From positions 992,001 through 1,056,000 of the forward strand of contig NZ_CP049869.1 of NCBI RefSeq assembly GCF_011300455.1: DNA of 64,000 nt, written 5' to 3'. The position numbers and the translations under genes were made by a program. The notes below the pieces were generated by a model. It had not been told where the DNA came from, searched no databases, and saw only the letters and a list, made by a program, of their open reading frames with translations. Below are positions 1 through 9,102 of this stretch, piece by piece. Source of the stretch: Sphingomonas piscis (GTDB lineage Bacteria > Pseudomonadota > Alphaproteobacteria > Sphingomonadales > Sphingomonadaceae). The stretch's first letter is position 1. Each line of letters opens with the position of its first letter.

Positions 1-1542
1 GCAGCCTATCTCGACGCAGCCGAGAATTTCTACGGCGGCGATTTCGACGCGGCCACTCACGGCTTCGCAAGCCTGACGAGCGCAACCGATCCGTGGGTGC
101 GGGAAACGGCGACCTACATGGTGCCGCGCACGGCCATCAACAAAGCGGTGATTGCCGGGATCGACGAATATGGCTGGATGGAGCCGGACAAGGTCGACGG
201 GGCGGCGGCTCGTGCGGCGGGTGCCGGGTTCCGATCCTACCTGCAAACCTATCCCCGCGGCCGCTATGCGGAGTCGGCGCGCGGGCTGATGCGGCGCGTG
301 CATTGGCTGAGCGGCGACAAGGCTGCGCTGGGGCAGGAGCTTGGGTTCCTGCTAGGGCGGACTGCCGACCCTGATGAACGCATCGAGGTTATTCAGGAAA
401 CCGACAACCGCCTGTTCGAGGGCGGCGCAGGAACGCCGTCCGATCCCTTGCTTCTGGCCGTCGCCGATCTCCAGCGGATGCGGATCGGCGGGCCCATCTC
501 GCAGGCTGAGCTGGAACGGCAGCGGCCCTTCTTCGCTGGGCACGAGGCGCTGTTCGACTATCTTCGCGCGGCACGTGCCCTGTTCGTCCGCAACGCGCCG
601 CGCGACGTGCTGCAGATTATCCCGGATCGCGCCAAGCAGCCGCGCTTCTCAACGGTTCAGTTCAGCCGCCAAATGCTTCGCGGGTTTGCGCTTGCGGCGC
701 TGAAGGACCGCAACACTCGGGGGTTCCTGCTCGACCTCTTGCCCGGTGCAAAGGGCATGTACCAGCGTGACGCGGTGGAGCTGGCGCTGGCGATGAACGA
801 TGAGCGGACCGGCAATCTGGCTTCAGTATTTGCGCCTGGCTCGGCGGTGCGCAACGCGTCTGTGCGCGAAATCCTGCTCAGCCGGACGGCGGGACCTGAC
901 CTGCTCCGCCGGCAAGCGACAACGGCGCCCACCATTCGAGAGAAGCAGGCGGCGCTTTACGTCCTGCTCGCCAAGGAGCTTGGCCGCGGCATGTACGCAG
1001 ACTGGCTCAGGGACGTGCAGCGCGTTCCAGCGGGGGCCACTACGGAAGGATATTATCAGGCGCCCGAACTCGGCGCCGGCTACGACGCAACAGCCGTGCC
1101 CTTGGGCATGTTCGTGAGGCCAGCCTCCCTTGGAGAATATGGCTGCGCCCCGCTGATCCAGACTGTCGGCGCGCTGGCGCAGCGGCCGAGCAGTTCCCGC
1201 GATCGGCTCTGCCTCGCGGAGTTCATGCGGGAGCAGGGCTTCGACTGGTGGGAGTATGACCGGCCGCTGGAGCCGGGCAGCCTCGCTGGAACCAAAAGCC
1301 TTTTCCCCGGCCAGCCATATTCACGGCTGGAGGTGTACAAGGCCGTGATGAACGATCCTGCCGCGAGCGCCGACGACAAGGCATTCGCCCTGTACCGGGC
1401 GGTGCGCTGCTACGCGCCAAGCGGGTCGAACAGCTGCGGCGGGACCGAGGTGTCGGTGGCGACTCGCAAGGCGTGGCACGACCGATTGAAAGCCAGCTAT
1501 CCTCAATCCACGTGGGCCAAAAGCCTCCGCTATTACTGGTGA
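1..1542 (+). CDS. Hypothetical repeat-type protein, 5' end outside window
   Basis: The frame is open from the first base of the window, so the N-terminus is missing; 513 codons are visible before the stop at 1540-1542. The protein is rich in Ala, Arg and Leu and has short helical stretches of TPR/Sel1-like character (for example around FYGGDFDAA and FRSYLQTYPRGRYAESARGL, a pattern often seen in outer-membrane assembly or cell-envelope TPR proteins). Cysteines cluster in the last third (CAPLIQ, CLAEF, CYAPSGSNSCGG). The next gene starts inside its stop codon (GTGA), so the two are translationally coupled. I do not recognise a named family; the TPR-like reading is inference. Confidence 0.75.
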   Translation, partial: AAYLDAAENFYGGDFDAATHGFASLTSATDPWVRETATYMVPRTAINKAVIAGIDEYGWMEPDKVDGAAARAAGAGFRSYLQTYPRGRYAESARGLMRRVHWLSGDKAALGQELGFLLGRTADPDERIEVIQETDNRLFEGGAGTPSDPLLLAVADLQRMRIGGPISQAELERQRPFFAGHEALFDYLRAARALFVRNAPRDVLQIIPDRAKQPRFSTVQFSRQMLRGFALAALKDRNTRGFLLDLLPGAKGMYQRDAVELALAMNDERTGNLASVFAPGSAVRNASVREILLSRTAGPDLLRRQATTAPTIREKQAALYVLLAKELGRGMYADWLRDVQRVPAGATTEGYYQAPELGAGYDATAVPLGMFVRPASLGEYGCAPLIQTVGALAQRPSSSRDRLCLAEFMREQGFDWWEYDRPLEPGSLAGTKSLFPGQPYSRLEVYKAVMNDPAASADDKAFALYRAVRCYAPSGSNSCGGTEVSVATRKAWHDRLKASYPQSTWAKSLRYYW

Positions 1543-2246
1543 GGCGGCGGCTCGCGGTTCTGGCGCTGGCGCTGCTGGCGGCGGCATGCGGCGACCGCTT
1601 CCCAGGCCGGGTCGATGCGCGAGATCACGAAGCCTTCTGGCTTTGGGCGGGGGTAGCGCCGCAGCCGGTGTTGGCGAAGGCAACGACACTATACATCCTC
1701 GACGGTGAAGTGCGGACCGGCGCCGGGCCAGCCTATGTCTCGCTTAGGTCGCAGGCACCTCGGCTGACTCGACCAGAGGTGTGGATGGTGGTGCGCACCG
1801 ACGACCTTCGCTGGCGCGAAGAAAGTTATGCGGCCATGCTCACGCGGCTCGAGCAGTGGCGCGCCTCCAATCGCCTTGCCGGACTCCAGATCGACTTCGA
1901 CGCGCGAACCCGTCACCTCGGTGATTACGCGCTCTTCCTCTCCGACCTGCGAAGGCGCTTGCCGCCAGGCTTGAAGCTCTCGATCACCGGCCTGCTCGAT
2001 TGGAGCGCGAACGGCGAGCCGCGCGCGTTGGAGCAGCTTGGCGGGACGGTCGACGACATCGTGCTGCAAACCTATCAGAGCCGGACCACCATCCGCGGCT
2101 ACGAAGATTATGTCCGTAAGCTCGATGGTCTGCGCGTGCCGTTCAAAATCGGGCTGGTGCAGGGCGGGGAGTGGCGCGAGCCAGCCCGCCTGCGCCGCAA
2201 CCCGAAATTCCACGGCTACGTCGTCTTCCTGCTCAATCCGCGCTGA
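1539..2246 (+). CDS. DUF3142 domain lipoprotein
   Basis: About 235 residues if translation starts at GTG 1539, which overlaps the upstream TGA by the GTGA arrangement. From that start the protein opens with VRRRLAVLALALLAAACGD, an ideal lipoprotein signal with the lipobox cysteine after LAAA, so it is probably anchored in the outer membrane. The body (LQIDFDARTRHLGDYALFL, LKLSITGLLDW, DIVLQTYQSR) resembles the TIM-barrel-like DUF3142 family of unknown function. The reading frame also stays open upstream to 1473, but that start would bury the signal peptide. Its last 14 bases overlap the convergent hydrolase gene. The substrate is unknown. Confidence 0.75.
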   Translation: MRRRLAVLALALLAAACGDRFPGRVDARDHEAFWLWAGVAPQPVLAKATTLYILDGEVRTGAGPAYVSLRSQAPRLTRPEVWMVVRTDDLRWREESYAAMLTRLEQWRASNRLAGLQIDFDARTRHLGDYALFLSDLRRRLPPGLKLSITGLLDWSANGEPRALEQLGGTVDDIVLQTYQSRTTIRGYEDYVRKLDGLRVPFKIGLVQGGEWREPARLRRNPKFHGYVVFLLNPR

Positions 2247-3896
2247 CTCGCACACCGTGAAGCTCGCGGGCGCCGCGGTGAATGGTGAAGCGGTCGGTCT
2301 TGCCGTCCTCCGGATGGAAGACGATCCGCATGCGATTGTCCTCGGTCCGGAACTCGGTCTCCGAAACAGCGCGCAGCGGCATTGGCGCTTGACCCTCCGC
2401 CTGCATGATGAGGTCGCCATCCGCTGCAACAGACACCGTAACCGGCAGGGTCTCGGTACGGTAACGGCCGACGTAGGTCCGCAACACCGCGGCGGGAGCC
2501 TTCACCGGAGCCACGGCCGGCAGGTCGCCAATACGCGGGTGAAGGCGCGGTCGCGCCGACGACGCATTGTTCATCTGGATCGACAGCGCGCCGTCGGCAC
2601 CGCGAATGAATTGTACCCAGTTCAGGCTGCTAGAGGCCGAGAAAAAGCGGTCGTTGCCGGCGGCCAGGACGCGCACTTCATCGTCGCCAACTGCGACGAA
2701 ATAATCGTCTTTGCGGCGCAGAAATCGCACCTCCTGCCCGCCGGAGCCATAGCGCCCCAGCAGCGGTGCAATCGTTCCCGCATCGACCGGCACTTCGGTG
2801 AAAGCTGGAAAAGGTGAGCCAAGCGCCGCTGCGGCAATGCGGCGCATGACATCGCTGGAATCGGTCGGAAGACCATTGGCATTGGCGAACACGGCGACGA
2901 ACAGCTTGTCGTCGGGTAGGTAGGCGCTCGCGGTGTCGATCCCCCGGCCCGACCCGCCATGCTCGATCATCGGCTTGTCCAGCAATCGGCGAAGATGAAG
3001 ACCGAAGCCATAAGGGAATGTCTTGCCGCTGTTGAGCGTCGCCGGCCTGATCATCTCCGCGTACAGGTCGGGACGGACGACCTTGCCGCTGTGGAGCGCG
3101 TTAGCCCACTTGGCCATGTCACCCACATTGCCGACCAGCGCACCCGCCGCGCCTGCAATGCTCATGTCGATGCCCTCCACCGGCTGGCCTCCGCTGCCGG
3201 ACGGCACATAGCGTGCGGCGGTATCGGCGCCGACAGCGTAGCGGATTGAGGATAGCCCAAGCGGTCGCGAGATGCGCTCCTGCACCGCATCGTACCATGG
3301 CTTGCCGGTCAGCTTTTCGACGATGGCACCAAGGACGGCGTAGCCGCCGTTGTTATACTCCCAAGCTTCACCGGGTGCGGTCTTGGCCGGCAGGCTTTTG
3401 CTAAGCGCCAGCAGTTCGTCGGTGGTCCACCGCCGCCCGAGTTCTTGCCGATGAAACCCGGCACCTTGCTGTAGTCTGGCAACCCCGATGTGTGGTTCAG
3501 AAGCTGGCGAATGCTCGCACGGGCGCCGGGCTGCGGCCAGCCTGGGAAGACGCTCGATAGCGGATCGTCGAGGCCGATCTTTCCCTCTGCCACCAACTGC
3601 AGGACCACGGCCGCGGTGAATTGCTTCGCAATCGAACCGAGCTCGAAGACGGTCTCGGGCGTGATTGGCTGCTGTCGCCGCACGTCCGCAAGGCCCCGGC
3701 CACCGACATAGATGAGCCTGCCGTCGCGAGTGACGACCGCGGCAGCCCCGGGACCCGTTTGCGCGTAAGCCGCGGCCAGGATCGAGTCCGCATTAAACTT
3801 CATGTTTCGAGGGGTCTGTGTTGCCGCACCGCTGTGAATAGCAGACGCCCCGAGTCCGGCGAGAACGATCGATAGAGCGATACGACTGTCGGCCAT
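2233..3896 (-). pseudogene. Class C beta-lactamase-like serine hydrolase, frameshifted
   Basis: The start ATG at 3896 gives a signal peptide (MADSRIALSIVLAGLGASA). The serine beta-lactamase fold follows, with the SxxK motif in GSIAKQFTA and the Tyr-containing motif (WEYNNGGY) in the next frame. Reading continues only by slipping -1 near the CCC run at 3436-3438: the first frame ends ...GFIGKNSG and the second continues RRWTTDELLALSKSL. Downstream are the HGGSGRG motif equivalent to KTG and a C-terminal beta-sandwich extension. One extra C at 3436-3438 would restore a single ORF of about 554 codons, so this is either a recent pseudogene or a base-calling artefact. Family members are esterases or D-aminopeptidases as often as true beta-lactamases. 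Confidence 0.75.
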
Positions 3897-3987
3897 GTGC
3901 CTGGATCCCTTGAAGCGTGACGAGCTTCGGGTCTGGCGCATGGGCGGGTGAGCGGCATGAGCAAAGGTTGAGCCTTTGCTGAAATCG

Positions 3988-4911
3988 TCAGGGGAGTGCC
4001 AGTAGCCGTCGGGCCTCGGCGCTGTCGTGGTCCATCTGCGTGACGAGGGCCTCCAGGCTGTCGAACTTTTCCTCGCCACGGATGAAATGGTGGAGGGCGA
4101 CCTCAATCTTGCAGCCGTAAAGGTCGCCGTCAAAGTCGAAGAGATGCGCCTCCAGCAGCTCCTGCGGCGGATCGAACATCGGGCGGGTGCCGAGGTTGGC
4201 GACGCCGGCATATTGATGTTCGTCGTCCAGCCAGACGCGCACGGCGTAGATCCCGTAGGCAGGGCGGAGATATTGCTCCATCGGCAGGTTGGCCGTCGGG
4301 TAGCCGAGCTCACGACCACGCGCGTCGCCATGTTGGACGACCCCTTCGATCGCGAACGGGCGGGAGAGCAAGCGCGTCGCGGTCCCGGGGTCTCCCGCTT
4401 TCAGCGCCTCGCGGATTCGGCTGGAGGAGATGAGTTCGTTTTCGAGTGTTACCGCCGGAACGGTTTCCGCAACGATGTCGTGGCTTGCGCCAAGCTCCCG
4501 AAGCAGTTCGGCATTGCCGCCACGTCCCCGACCGAAGCTGAAGTCCTCGCCGGTGACGACGCCCGCGACCCCAAGCTTGGCGAGCAGGCCAACGAAATCC
4601 TCCGCATCGGTTGCAGCGAGGTCGGCATCGAAGTCGAAAACCAGCATGGCGTCGGCACCCGCATGGGCGAACAGGCGCTCGCGCTGGTCGAGGCTGGTGA
4701 GGCGGAAAGGCGGCAGGTCCGGCTTGAAGAAGCGCACCGGGTGGGGAAAGAAGGTGCCAACGATCACCGGGCGCCGTTCGTGGTGGCCGCGGGCGACTGC
4801 ACGGCCGACCACGGCCTGGTGACCAAGGTGGAAGCCGTCGAAATTGCCAAGCGCAATGATCGCCCCGCGTAGGCGGTCGGGGACACCGGTCTTGAGGCTC
4901 AGCCGCTCCAT
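3988..4911 (-). CDS. ribF: Bifunctional riboflavin kinase / FAD synthetase
   Basis: 307 residues, the usual RibF length. The protein phosphorylates riboflavin to FMN and adenylylates FMN to FAD in the cytoplasm. The N-terminal FAD synthetase half has the nucleotidyltransferase signature [16 protein letters not shown] and [14 protein letters not shown], plus [12 protein letters not shown]. The C-terminal flavokinase half has [26 protein letters not shown] and ends in the [14 protein letters not shown] region. The start at 4911 is preceded by AGAGGACA as ribosome binding site. It is divergent from the rpsM operon and downstream of the hydrolase on the same strand. Confidence 0.97.
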   Translation of the reverse strand: MERLSLKTGVPDRLRGAIIALGNFDGFHLGHQAVVGRAVARGHHERRPVIVGTFFPHPVRFFKPDLPPFRLTSLDQRERLFAHAGADAMLVFDFDADLAATDAEDFVGLLAKLGVAGVVTGEDFSFGRGRGGNAELLRELGASHDIVAETVPAVTLENELISSSRIREALKAGDPGTATRLLSRPFAIEGVVQHGDARGRELGYPTANLPMEQYLRPAYGIYAVRVWLDDEHQYAGVANLGTRPMFDPPQELLEAHLFDFDGDLYGCKIEVALHHFIRGEEKFDSLEALVTQMDHDSAEARRLLALP

Positions 4912-4931
4912 CGTCTTGTCCTCTACTGTGC

Positions 4932-4960
4932 TTGACTCAATGGGTCGAGAACCCTATCTG
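4932..4960 (+). promoter_or_regulatory. Candidate sigma-70 promoter for rpsM-rpsK-rpoA
   Basis: TTGACT at 4932-4937, a 17-base spacer, then TATCTG at 4955-4960, about 125 bases before rpsM and pointing toward it. It lies in the divergent ribF-rpsM gap, exactly where a ribosomal operon cut off from its usual upstream genes (secY, adk) would need its own promoter. Assigned by eye; no transcript data. Confidence 0.5.
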
Positions 4961-5086
4961 CAGCTCATCCCGACCACGTGGTTCCCGGCGGCGCATCCGT
5001 GCGCGCGTCGGTTTTCTGTTTGGAACGGACGTCAAGCGACGAGATGGGCGGGTTTGCCGCCTGTGGAGCTAGATAAGGAAGCATCG

Positions 5087-5455
5087 ATGGCACGTATTGC
5101 CGGCGTCAATATCCCGACCAACAAGCGCGTGGAAATCGCGCTGACCTACATCCATGGTATCGGCCGCACCAAGGCCAAGGCGATCACGGAAAAGCTGGGC
5201 ATCACGTCCGAGCGCCGCGTCCAGGACCTGTCCGACCAGGAAGTCCTGCACATCCGCGAAGAGATCGACGCGCAGCACACGGTTGAGGGTGACCTCCGCC
5301 GTGAGACCGCGATGAACATCAAGCGGCTGATGGACCTCGCCTGCTACCGTGGGCTTCGCCACCGCAAGGGCCTGCCGGTCCGGGGCCAGCGCACGCACAC
5401 CAATGCGCGCACCCGCAAGGGCAAGGCCAAGCCGATCGCCGGCAAGAAGAAGTAA
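5087..5455 (+). CDS. rpsM: 30S ribosomal protein S13
   Basis: 122 residues. S13 sits in the head of the small subunit and contacts the A- and P-site tRNAs and bridges to the 50S. The sequence starts [21 protein letters not shown], has the helix-two-turn-helix region [16 protein letters not shown] and the conserved C-terminal [20 protein letters not shown] followed by a basic [12 protein letters not shown] tail. The start at 5087 follows AAGGAAG. An open frame extends upstream to 4844 but that part has no S13 homology. It is followed by rpsK after 67 bases. Confidence 0.98.
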   Translation: MARIAGVNIPTNKRVEIALTYIHGIGRTKAKAITEKLGITSERRVQDLSDQEVLHIREEIDAQHTVEGDLRRETAMNIKRLMDLACYRGLRHRKGLPVRGQRTHTNARTRKGKAKPIAGKKK

Positions 5456-5522
5456 GCTTCTTCGGTAGGTTTCACCTCGCCGGCCGAACTGGCTACGGCG
5501 ACAGGATACAGGGATACGTTTC

Positions 5523-5912
5523 ATGGCCCAAGCACCGCAGCGCCTCCGTCGGCGCGAACGCAAGAACATCACCTCCGGCGTCGCTCACGTGAACGCCAGC
5601 TTCAACAACACCATGATCACCATCACCGACGCGCAGGGCAATGCGATTGCCTGGTCCAGCGCCGGCATGATGGGCTTCAAGGGCAGCCGCAAGTCGACGC
5701 CGTATGCGGCACAGGTCGCGGCGGAAGATGCCGGGCGCAAGGCCGCCGAGCATGGCGTCCGCACCCTTGAGGTCGAAGTAAAGGGTCCGGGGTCGGGCCG
5801 CGAAAGCGCGCTTCGCGCGCTGCAGGCGGTCGGCTTCCAGATCACCTCCATTCGCGACGTCACGCCGATCCCGCACAACGGCGTCCGTCCCTCCAAGCGC
5901 CGCCGCGTCTAA
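5523..5912 (+). CDS. rpsK: 30S ribosomal protein S11
   Basis: 129 residues. S11 lies on the small-subunit platform near the mRNA exit and helps form the E-site region. Typical landmarks are [41 protein letters not shown] and the C-terminus [18 protein letters not shown]. It is in the usual rpsM-rpsK-rpoA order, 67 bases after rpsM and about 90 before rpoA, and is surely cotranscribed with both. Confidence 0.98.
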   Translation: MAQAPQRLRRRERKNITSGVAHVNASFNNTMITITDAQGNAIAWSSAGMMGFKGSRKSTPYAAQVAAEDAGRKAAEHGVRTLEVEVKGPGSGRESALRALQAVGFQITSIRDVTPIPHNGVRPSKRRRV

Positions 5913-6005
5913 GACGAGCGCTTGAAGTTGCCGCGGCGGCCGACGCAGCGCCGCGGAAGTTAATTGGAAAGGCGGGGGACGCCCCGCCGCAGGGCAGGAA
6001 GAAAC

Positions 6006-7082
6006 ATGGCCGTCAACGCAAAGAACTGGCAGGAACTCAAGAAGCCCAACAGCCTGGAGCGCAAGCCCGGTGGCGACAGCCGCCGCAAGGCCGTGTTCGT
6101 GGCCGAGCCGCTGGAGCGCGGCTTTGGAATGACCCTCGGCAACTCGCTTCGCCGTGTGCTGTTGAGCTCGCTTCAGGGCGCCGCCGTAACCTCGATCAAG
6201 ATTGAGGGCGTGCTGCATGAATTCTCGTCGCTCACGGGTGTCCGTGAGGACGTCACCGACATCGTCCTTAACGTGAAGCAGGTCGCGCTGAAGATGGAAG
6301 GCGAAGGCCCCAAGCGCCTGTCGCTGTCCGCGACCGGACCGGCTGAAGTCACCGCGGGCATGATCCAGACCAGCGGCGACATTGAAGTCACCAATCCGGA
6401 CCTCGTCATTTGCCACCTCGACGATGGCGCAACGCTCAACATGGAGCTCACCGCCGACATCGGTAAGGGTTATGTTCCTGCAGCCAACAACCGTCCGGCC
6501 GATGCGCCTATCGGTCTGATTCCGGTCGACGCGCTCTACAGCCCGGTCCGCCAGGTCGCCTACAAGGTGGAAAACACCCGCGTCGGCCAGGAACTGGACT
6601 ATGACAAGCTGACGCTGACAGTGGAAACCGACGGCACCGTCGCTCCGGAAGACGCCGTTGCCTACGCCGCGCGCATTCTTCAGGACCAGCTGCAGCTGTT
6701 CGTCCACTTCGACGACAGCCAGATCCGCACCGCTGCCTCGCCGATGATCGGCCAGGCCATCAGCGGCGGCGGGCTGGACACGCCGACCCCGCAGGACACC
6801 AACCAGCTCAATCGCTACCTCCTCAAGAAGGTCGACGAGCTGGAGCTGTCGGTGCGTTCGGCGAACTGCCTCAAGAACGACAACATCATCTACATCGGCG
6901 ATTTGGTTCAGAAGACCGAGGCCGAGATGCTGCGGACGCCGAATTTCGGCCGCAAGTCGTTGAACGAGATCAAGGAAGTGCTCGCCTCCATGGGCCTCCG
7001 CCTCGGCATGGACATCCCCGGATGGCCGCCTGAGAATATCGAGGAAATGGCCAAGAAGCTTGAGCAGGAAATGCTCGGCTAA
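6006..7082 (+). CDS. rpoA: RNA polymerase alpha subunit
   Basis: 358 residues from ATG 6006; the frame is open further upstream but homology begins at [14 protein letters not shown]. The N-terminal domain, which dimerises and nucleates beta/beta' assembly, shows [30 protein letters not shown]. The C-terminal domain, which binds UP elements and activators, shows [19 protein letters not shown] and [19 protein letters not shown]. It ends the operon: a perfect hairpin and then a strong intrinsic terminator follow within 75 bases, and rplQ, normally the next gene, is absent. Confidence 0.98.
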   Translation: MAVNAKNWQELKKPNSLERKPGGDSRRKAVFVAEPLERGFGMTLGNSLRRVLLSSLQGAAVTSIKIEGVLHEFSSLTGVREDVTDIVLNVKQVALKMEGEGPKRLSLSATGPAEVTAGMIQTSGDIEVTNPDLVICHLDDGATLNMELTADIGKGYVPAANNRPADAPIGLIPVDALYSPVRQVAYKVENTRVGQELDYDKLTLTVETDGTVAPEDAVAYAARILQDQLQLFVHFDDSQIRTAASPMIGQAISGGGLDTPTPQDTNQLNRYLLKKVDELELSVRSANCLKNDNIIYIGDLVQKTEAEMLRTPNFGRKSLNEIKEVLASMGLRLGMDIPGWPPENIEEMAKKLEQEMLG

Positions 7083-7087
7083 AGCCT

Positions 7088-7112
7088 TCGATCAAAGTGG
7101 CACTTTGATCGA
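7088..7112 (+). repeat. Perfect 11-bp hairpin directly after rpoA
   Basis: TCGATCAAAGT at 7088-7098 pairs perfectly with ACTTTGATCGA at 7102-7112 around a three-base GGC loop, five bases after the rpoA stop. There is no T-run, so it is not itself an intrinsic terminator. It could protect the 3' end of the mRNA, be a processing site, or bind a dimeric protein. Confidence 0.7.
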
Positions 7113-7127
7113 GACAGGATCAAGGAA

Positions 7128-7158
7128 GGGGTCGCTCCAGCAGGGGCGGCCCCTTTTT
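7128..7158 (+). terminator. Rho-independent terminator of the rpsM-rpsK-rpoA operon
   Basis: GGGGTCGCTCC (7128-7138), loop AGCA, GGGGCGGCCCC (7143-7153), then TTTTT. The 11-bp stem includes two G-U pairs. It lies 46 bases after rpoA and closes the operon without rplQ. Confidence 0.9.
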
Positions 7159-7204
7159 GTTGTCTGCGGTGGGAAGCGGCGCTTGCCTGCGCTAAGCGGG
7201 TGGC

Positions 7205-7393
7205 ATGACCCACTCGCCCGCCGTCGAACGAGCATTCGAATTGGCCCGATCCGGCCATTACCGCAGCGTTGCGGAAATCCTCCGCCGATTGTCCGACGAC
7301 GATCGGCAGGCGCTTGAGCAGCACCTCAACATTCCTGACGCTCGCCGCGAATTGATCCTGGTTTGCAGCGACGCTTGGCTCTCGGCTCGCTGA
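7205..7393 (+). CDS. Small hypothetical protein (62 aa)
   Basis: 62 residues beginning MTHSPAVERAFELARSG, then HYRSVAEILRRLSDDDRQAL. The pattern 'FELARSG-x-SV-x-E/D-x-x-R-x-L' matches my recollection of short conserved sphingomonad proteins of unknown function. The ribosome binding site is weak (GCGGGTGG close to the ATG). It is followed at 65 bases by the MFS gene on the same strand. No signal peptide or membrane segment is seen. It could be a stand-alone regulator, but I infer no function. Confidence 0.55.
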   Translation: MTHSPAVERAFELARSGHYRSVAEILRRLSDDDRQALEQHLNIPDARRELILVCSDAWLSAR

Positions 7394-7458
7394 TCATTCG
7401 ACCCGCGGCAGTTGCACGACGCTGCGGAAGGATTATCCCTGCTCCCCGGAGGGGATGA

Positions 7459-9102
7459 ATGGCGGACAATAAAGAGCAGAAGTGGGGCATGACGCGAGTC
7501 ATTGCCGCATCATCCGCGGGTACCGCGTTTGAATGGTATGACTTCTTCATCTTCGGAACGCTGGCGAGCACCGTGCAGAAGGTGTTCTTCGCCGGACTGG
7601 ACCCCACGTCCGGGCTGATTGCCGCCCTTGGCTTGTTTGCCGCCGGGTTCGCCTTCCGTCCGCTGGGCGCCATCATCTTCGGTGTGATCGGCGACCGGTT
7701 GGGGCGCAAGGGCGCCTTCCTGATCACCGTCAGCCTGATGGGCGGCGCGACCTTCGCTATCGGCCTGCTCCCCACCTATGCGACGGCCGGCCTGATCGCG
7801 CCGATGCTGCTGATCCTGCTGCGCATCCTTCAAGGCATCGCGCTTGGAGGCGAATATGGAGGCGCGGCGATCTACGTCGCCGAGCATGCGCCGGACGACA
7901 AACGCGGCGCGGCGACGGGGTGGATCCAATCGTCGGCGAGCTTCGGACTGCTGGCGGCACTGCTTGTAATCCTGCTCACCCGCACCTCGCTGGGCGAAGA
8001 AGCCTTCGCCGCCTGGGGTTGGCGCATCCCTTTCCTCTTCTCCGCGGTACTGCTCGCGATTTCCATCTGGCTCCGCTCGCGATTGTCGGAAAGCCCGGAG
8101 TTCATCCGCCTCAAGGAAGAAGGCGCTGTCACCAAGGCACCGCTGCGCGAAGCCTTCGCTAATCGCGAGAGCCTGAAACGCGTGTTCCTTGCCTTCTTCG
8201 CGATCATGTGCGCGCAGGGTGCCGTCTGGTACGCAGCCTTTTTCTACACGCAGGTGTTCCTCGGCCGCTCGGTCGGCCTGGCCGAGCCCATCGTCAACCA
8301 GCTGCTGATCATCATGACATTGGTCAGCGCGCCGCTTTACGTCTTCTTCGGCTGGCTGAGCGATAAGGTCGGCCGGAAGCCGGTGATGCTCGGCGGGATG
8401 CTGCTCGCACTGGCGCTCTATTTCCCTGGATTTCACATGATGGCTCAGGCGGCGAATCCGGCGCTCGTGGCAGCGCAGCGGGCAACACCGGTGGTGGTCG
8501 CCACCAACGCCTCCACCTGCGCAGTGCAGTTCGATCCCGTCGGCACTGCGCAGTTCCGAAGCGCATGCGACATCGCAAAGAGCCTGCTGTCGGCACGCGG
8601 TATCTCCTACAAGTCGACGCAATCCGGGGACGGCAGCACCAAGGTTATCGTCGGTGGACGGGTCGTGCCCGTCGAGGGCGGCGATGCGCTCAGCGGTGCG
8701 GCGCTGAAGGCGCACAAGGCCGCGATGGGCGAACGGATTGGTTCCTCGCTGGCCGCCGCCGGCTATCCGAAGGCCGCGGACCCGCGCGCGGTCAACCTGC
8801 CGCTGTTGCTTACCGTGCTGATCCTGTTCGTGATCGCGGCAACGGCGCTCTACGGGCCGCAGGCGTCAGCGTTGGTGGAAATGTTCCCGACCCGCGTGCG
8901 CTATACCGCGCTATCCCTCCCTTACCATGTCGGCACGGGCTGGGTCGGCGGGTTCCTGCCGGTGACCGGGGTCGCCCTTGCCGCGATCACGGGCAATATC
9001 TATTCGGCGCTTTGGTACCCGGTCGTGTTCACCGCCATCTCCGCAATCTCGACCCTGCTGTTTCTGAAAGAAACCAAGGGTATCCCGCTCGATCAGGTCT
9101 AA
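7459..9102 (+). CDS. MFS transporter, metabolite:H+ symporter type, with large inserted loop
   Basis: 547 residues; SD GGAGGGGATGA precedes the ATG. The N-terminal segments match the MHS/sugar-porter-like subgroup: GTAFEWYDFFIFGTLAS, FRPLGAIIFGVIGDRLGRKG (loop 2-3 motif) and LRILQGIALGGEYGGAAIYVAEH. The second half repeats GWLSDKVGRKPVMLGG. An extra, mostly hydrophilic segment of about 100 residues (roughly 335-440, with two cysteines in STCAVQF and RSACDIAK) sits between transmembrane helices and is probably periplasmic. The usual length without it is about 430-450. The substrate is probably a dicarboxylate, osmolyte or other small organic acid; this is not resolved. Its stop overlaps the stop of convergent ligD. 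Confidence 0.9.
   Translation: MADNKEQKWGMTRVIAASSAGTAFEWYDFFIFGTLASTVQKVFFAGLDPTSGLIAALGLFAAGFAFRPLGAIIFGVIGDRLGRKGAFLITVSLMGGATFAIGLLPTYATAGLIAPMLLILLRILQGIALGGEYGGAAIYVAEHAPDDKRGAATGWIQSSASFGLLAALLVILLTRTSLGEEAFAAWGWRIPFLFSAVLLAISIWLRSRLSESPEFIRLKEEGAVTKAPLREAFANRESLKRVFLAFFAIMCAQGAVWYAAFFYTQVFLGRSVGLAEPIVNQLLIIMTLVSAPLYVFFGWLSDKVGRKPVMLGGMLLALALYFPGFHMMAQAANPALVAAQRATPVVVATNASTCAVQFDPVGTAQFRSACDIAKSLLSARGISYKSTQSGDGSTKVIVGGRVVPVEGGDALSGAALKAHKAAMGERIGSSLAAAGYPKAADPRAVNLPLLLTVLILFVIAATALYGPQASALVEMFPTRVRYTALSLPYHVGTGWVGGFLPVTGVALAAITGNIYSALWYPVVFTAISAISTLLFLKETKGIPLDQV

Noticed and set aside
5493..6707. 404-codon minus-strand ORF across rpsK and rpoA
   Set aside because: Shadow of two highly conserved plus-strand genes.
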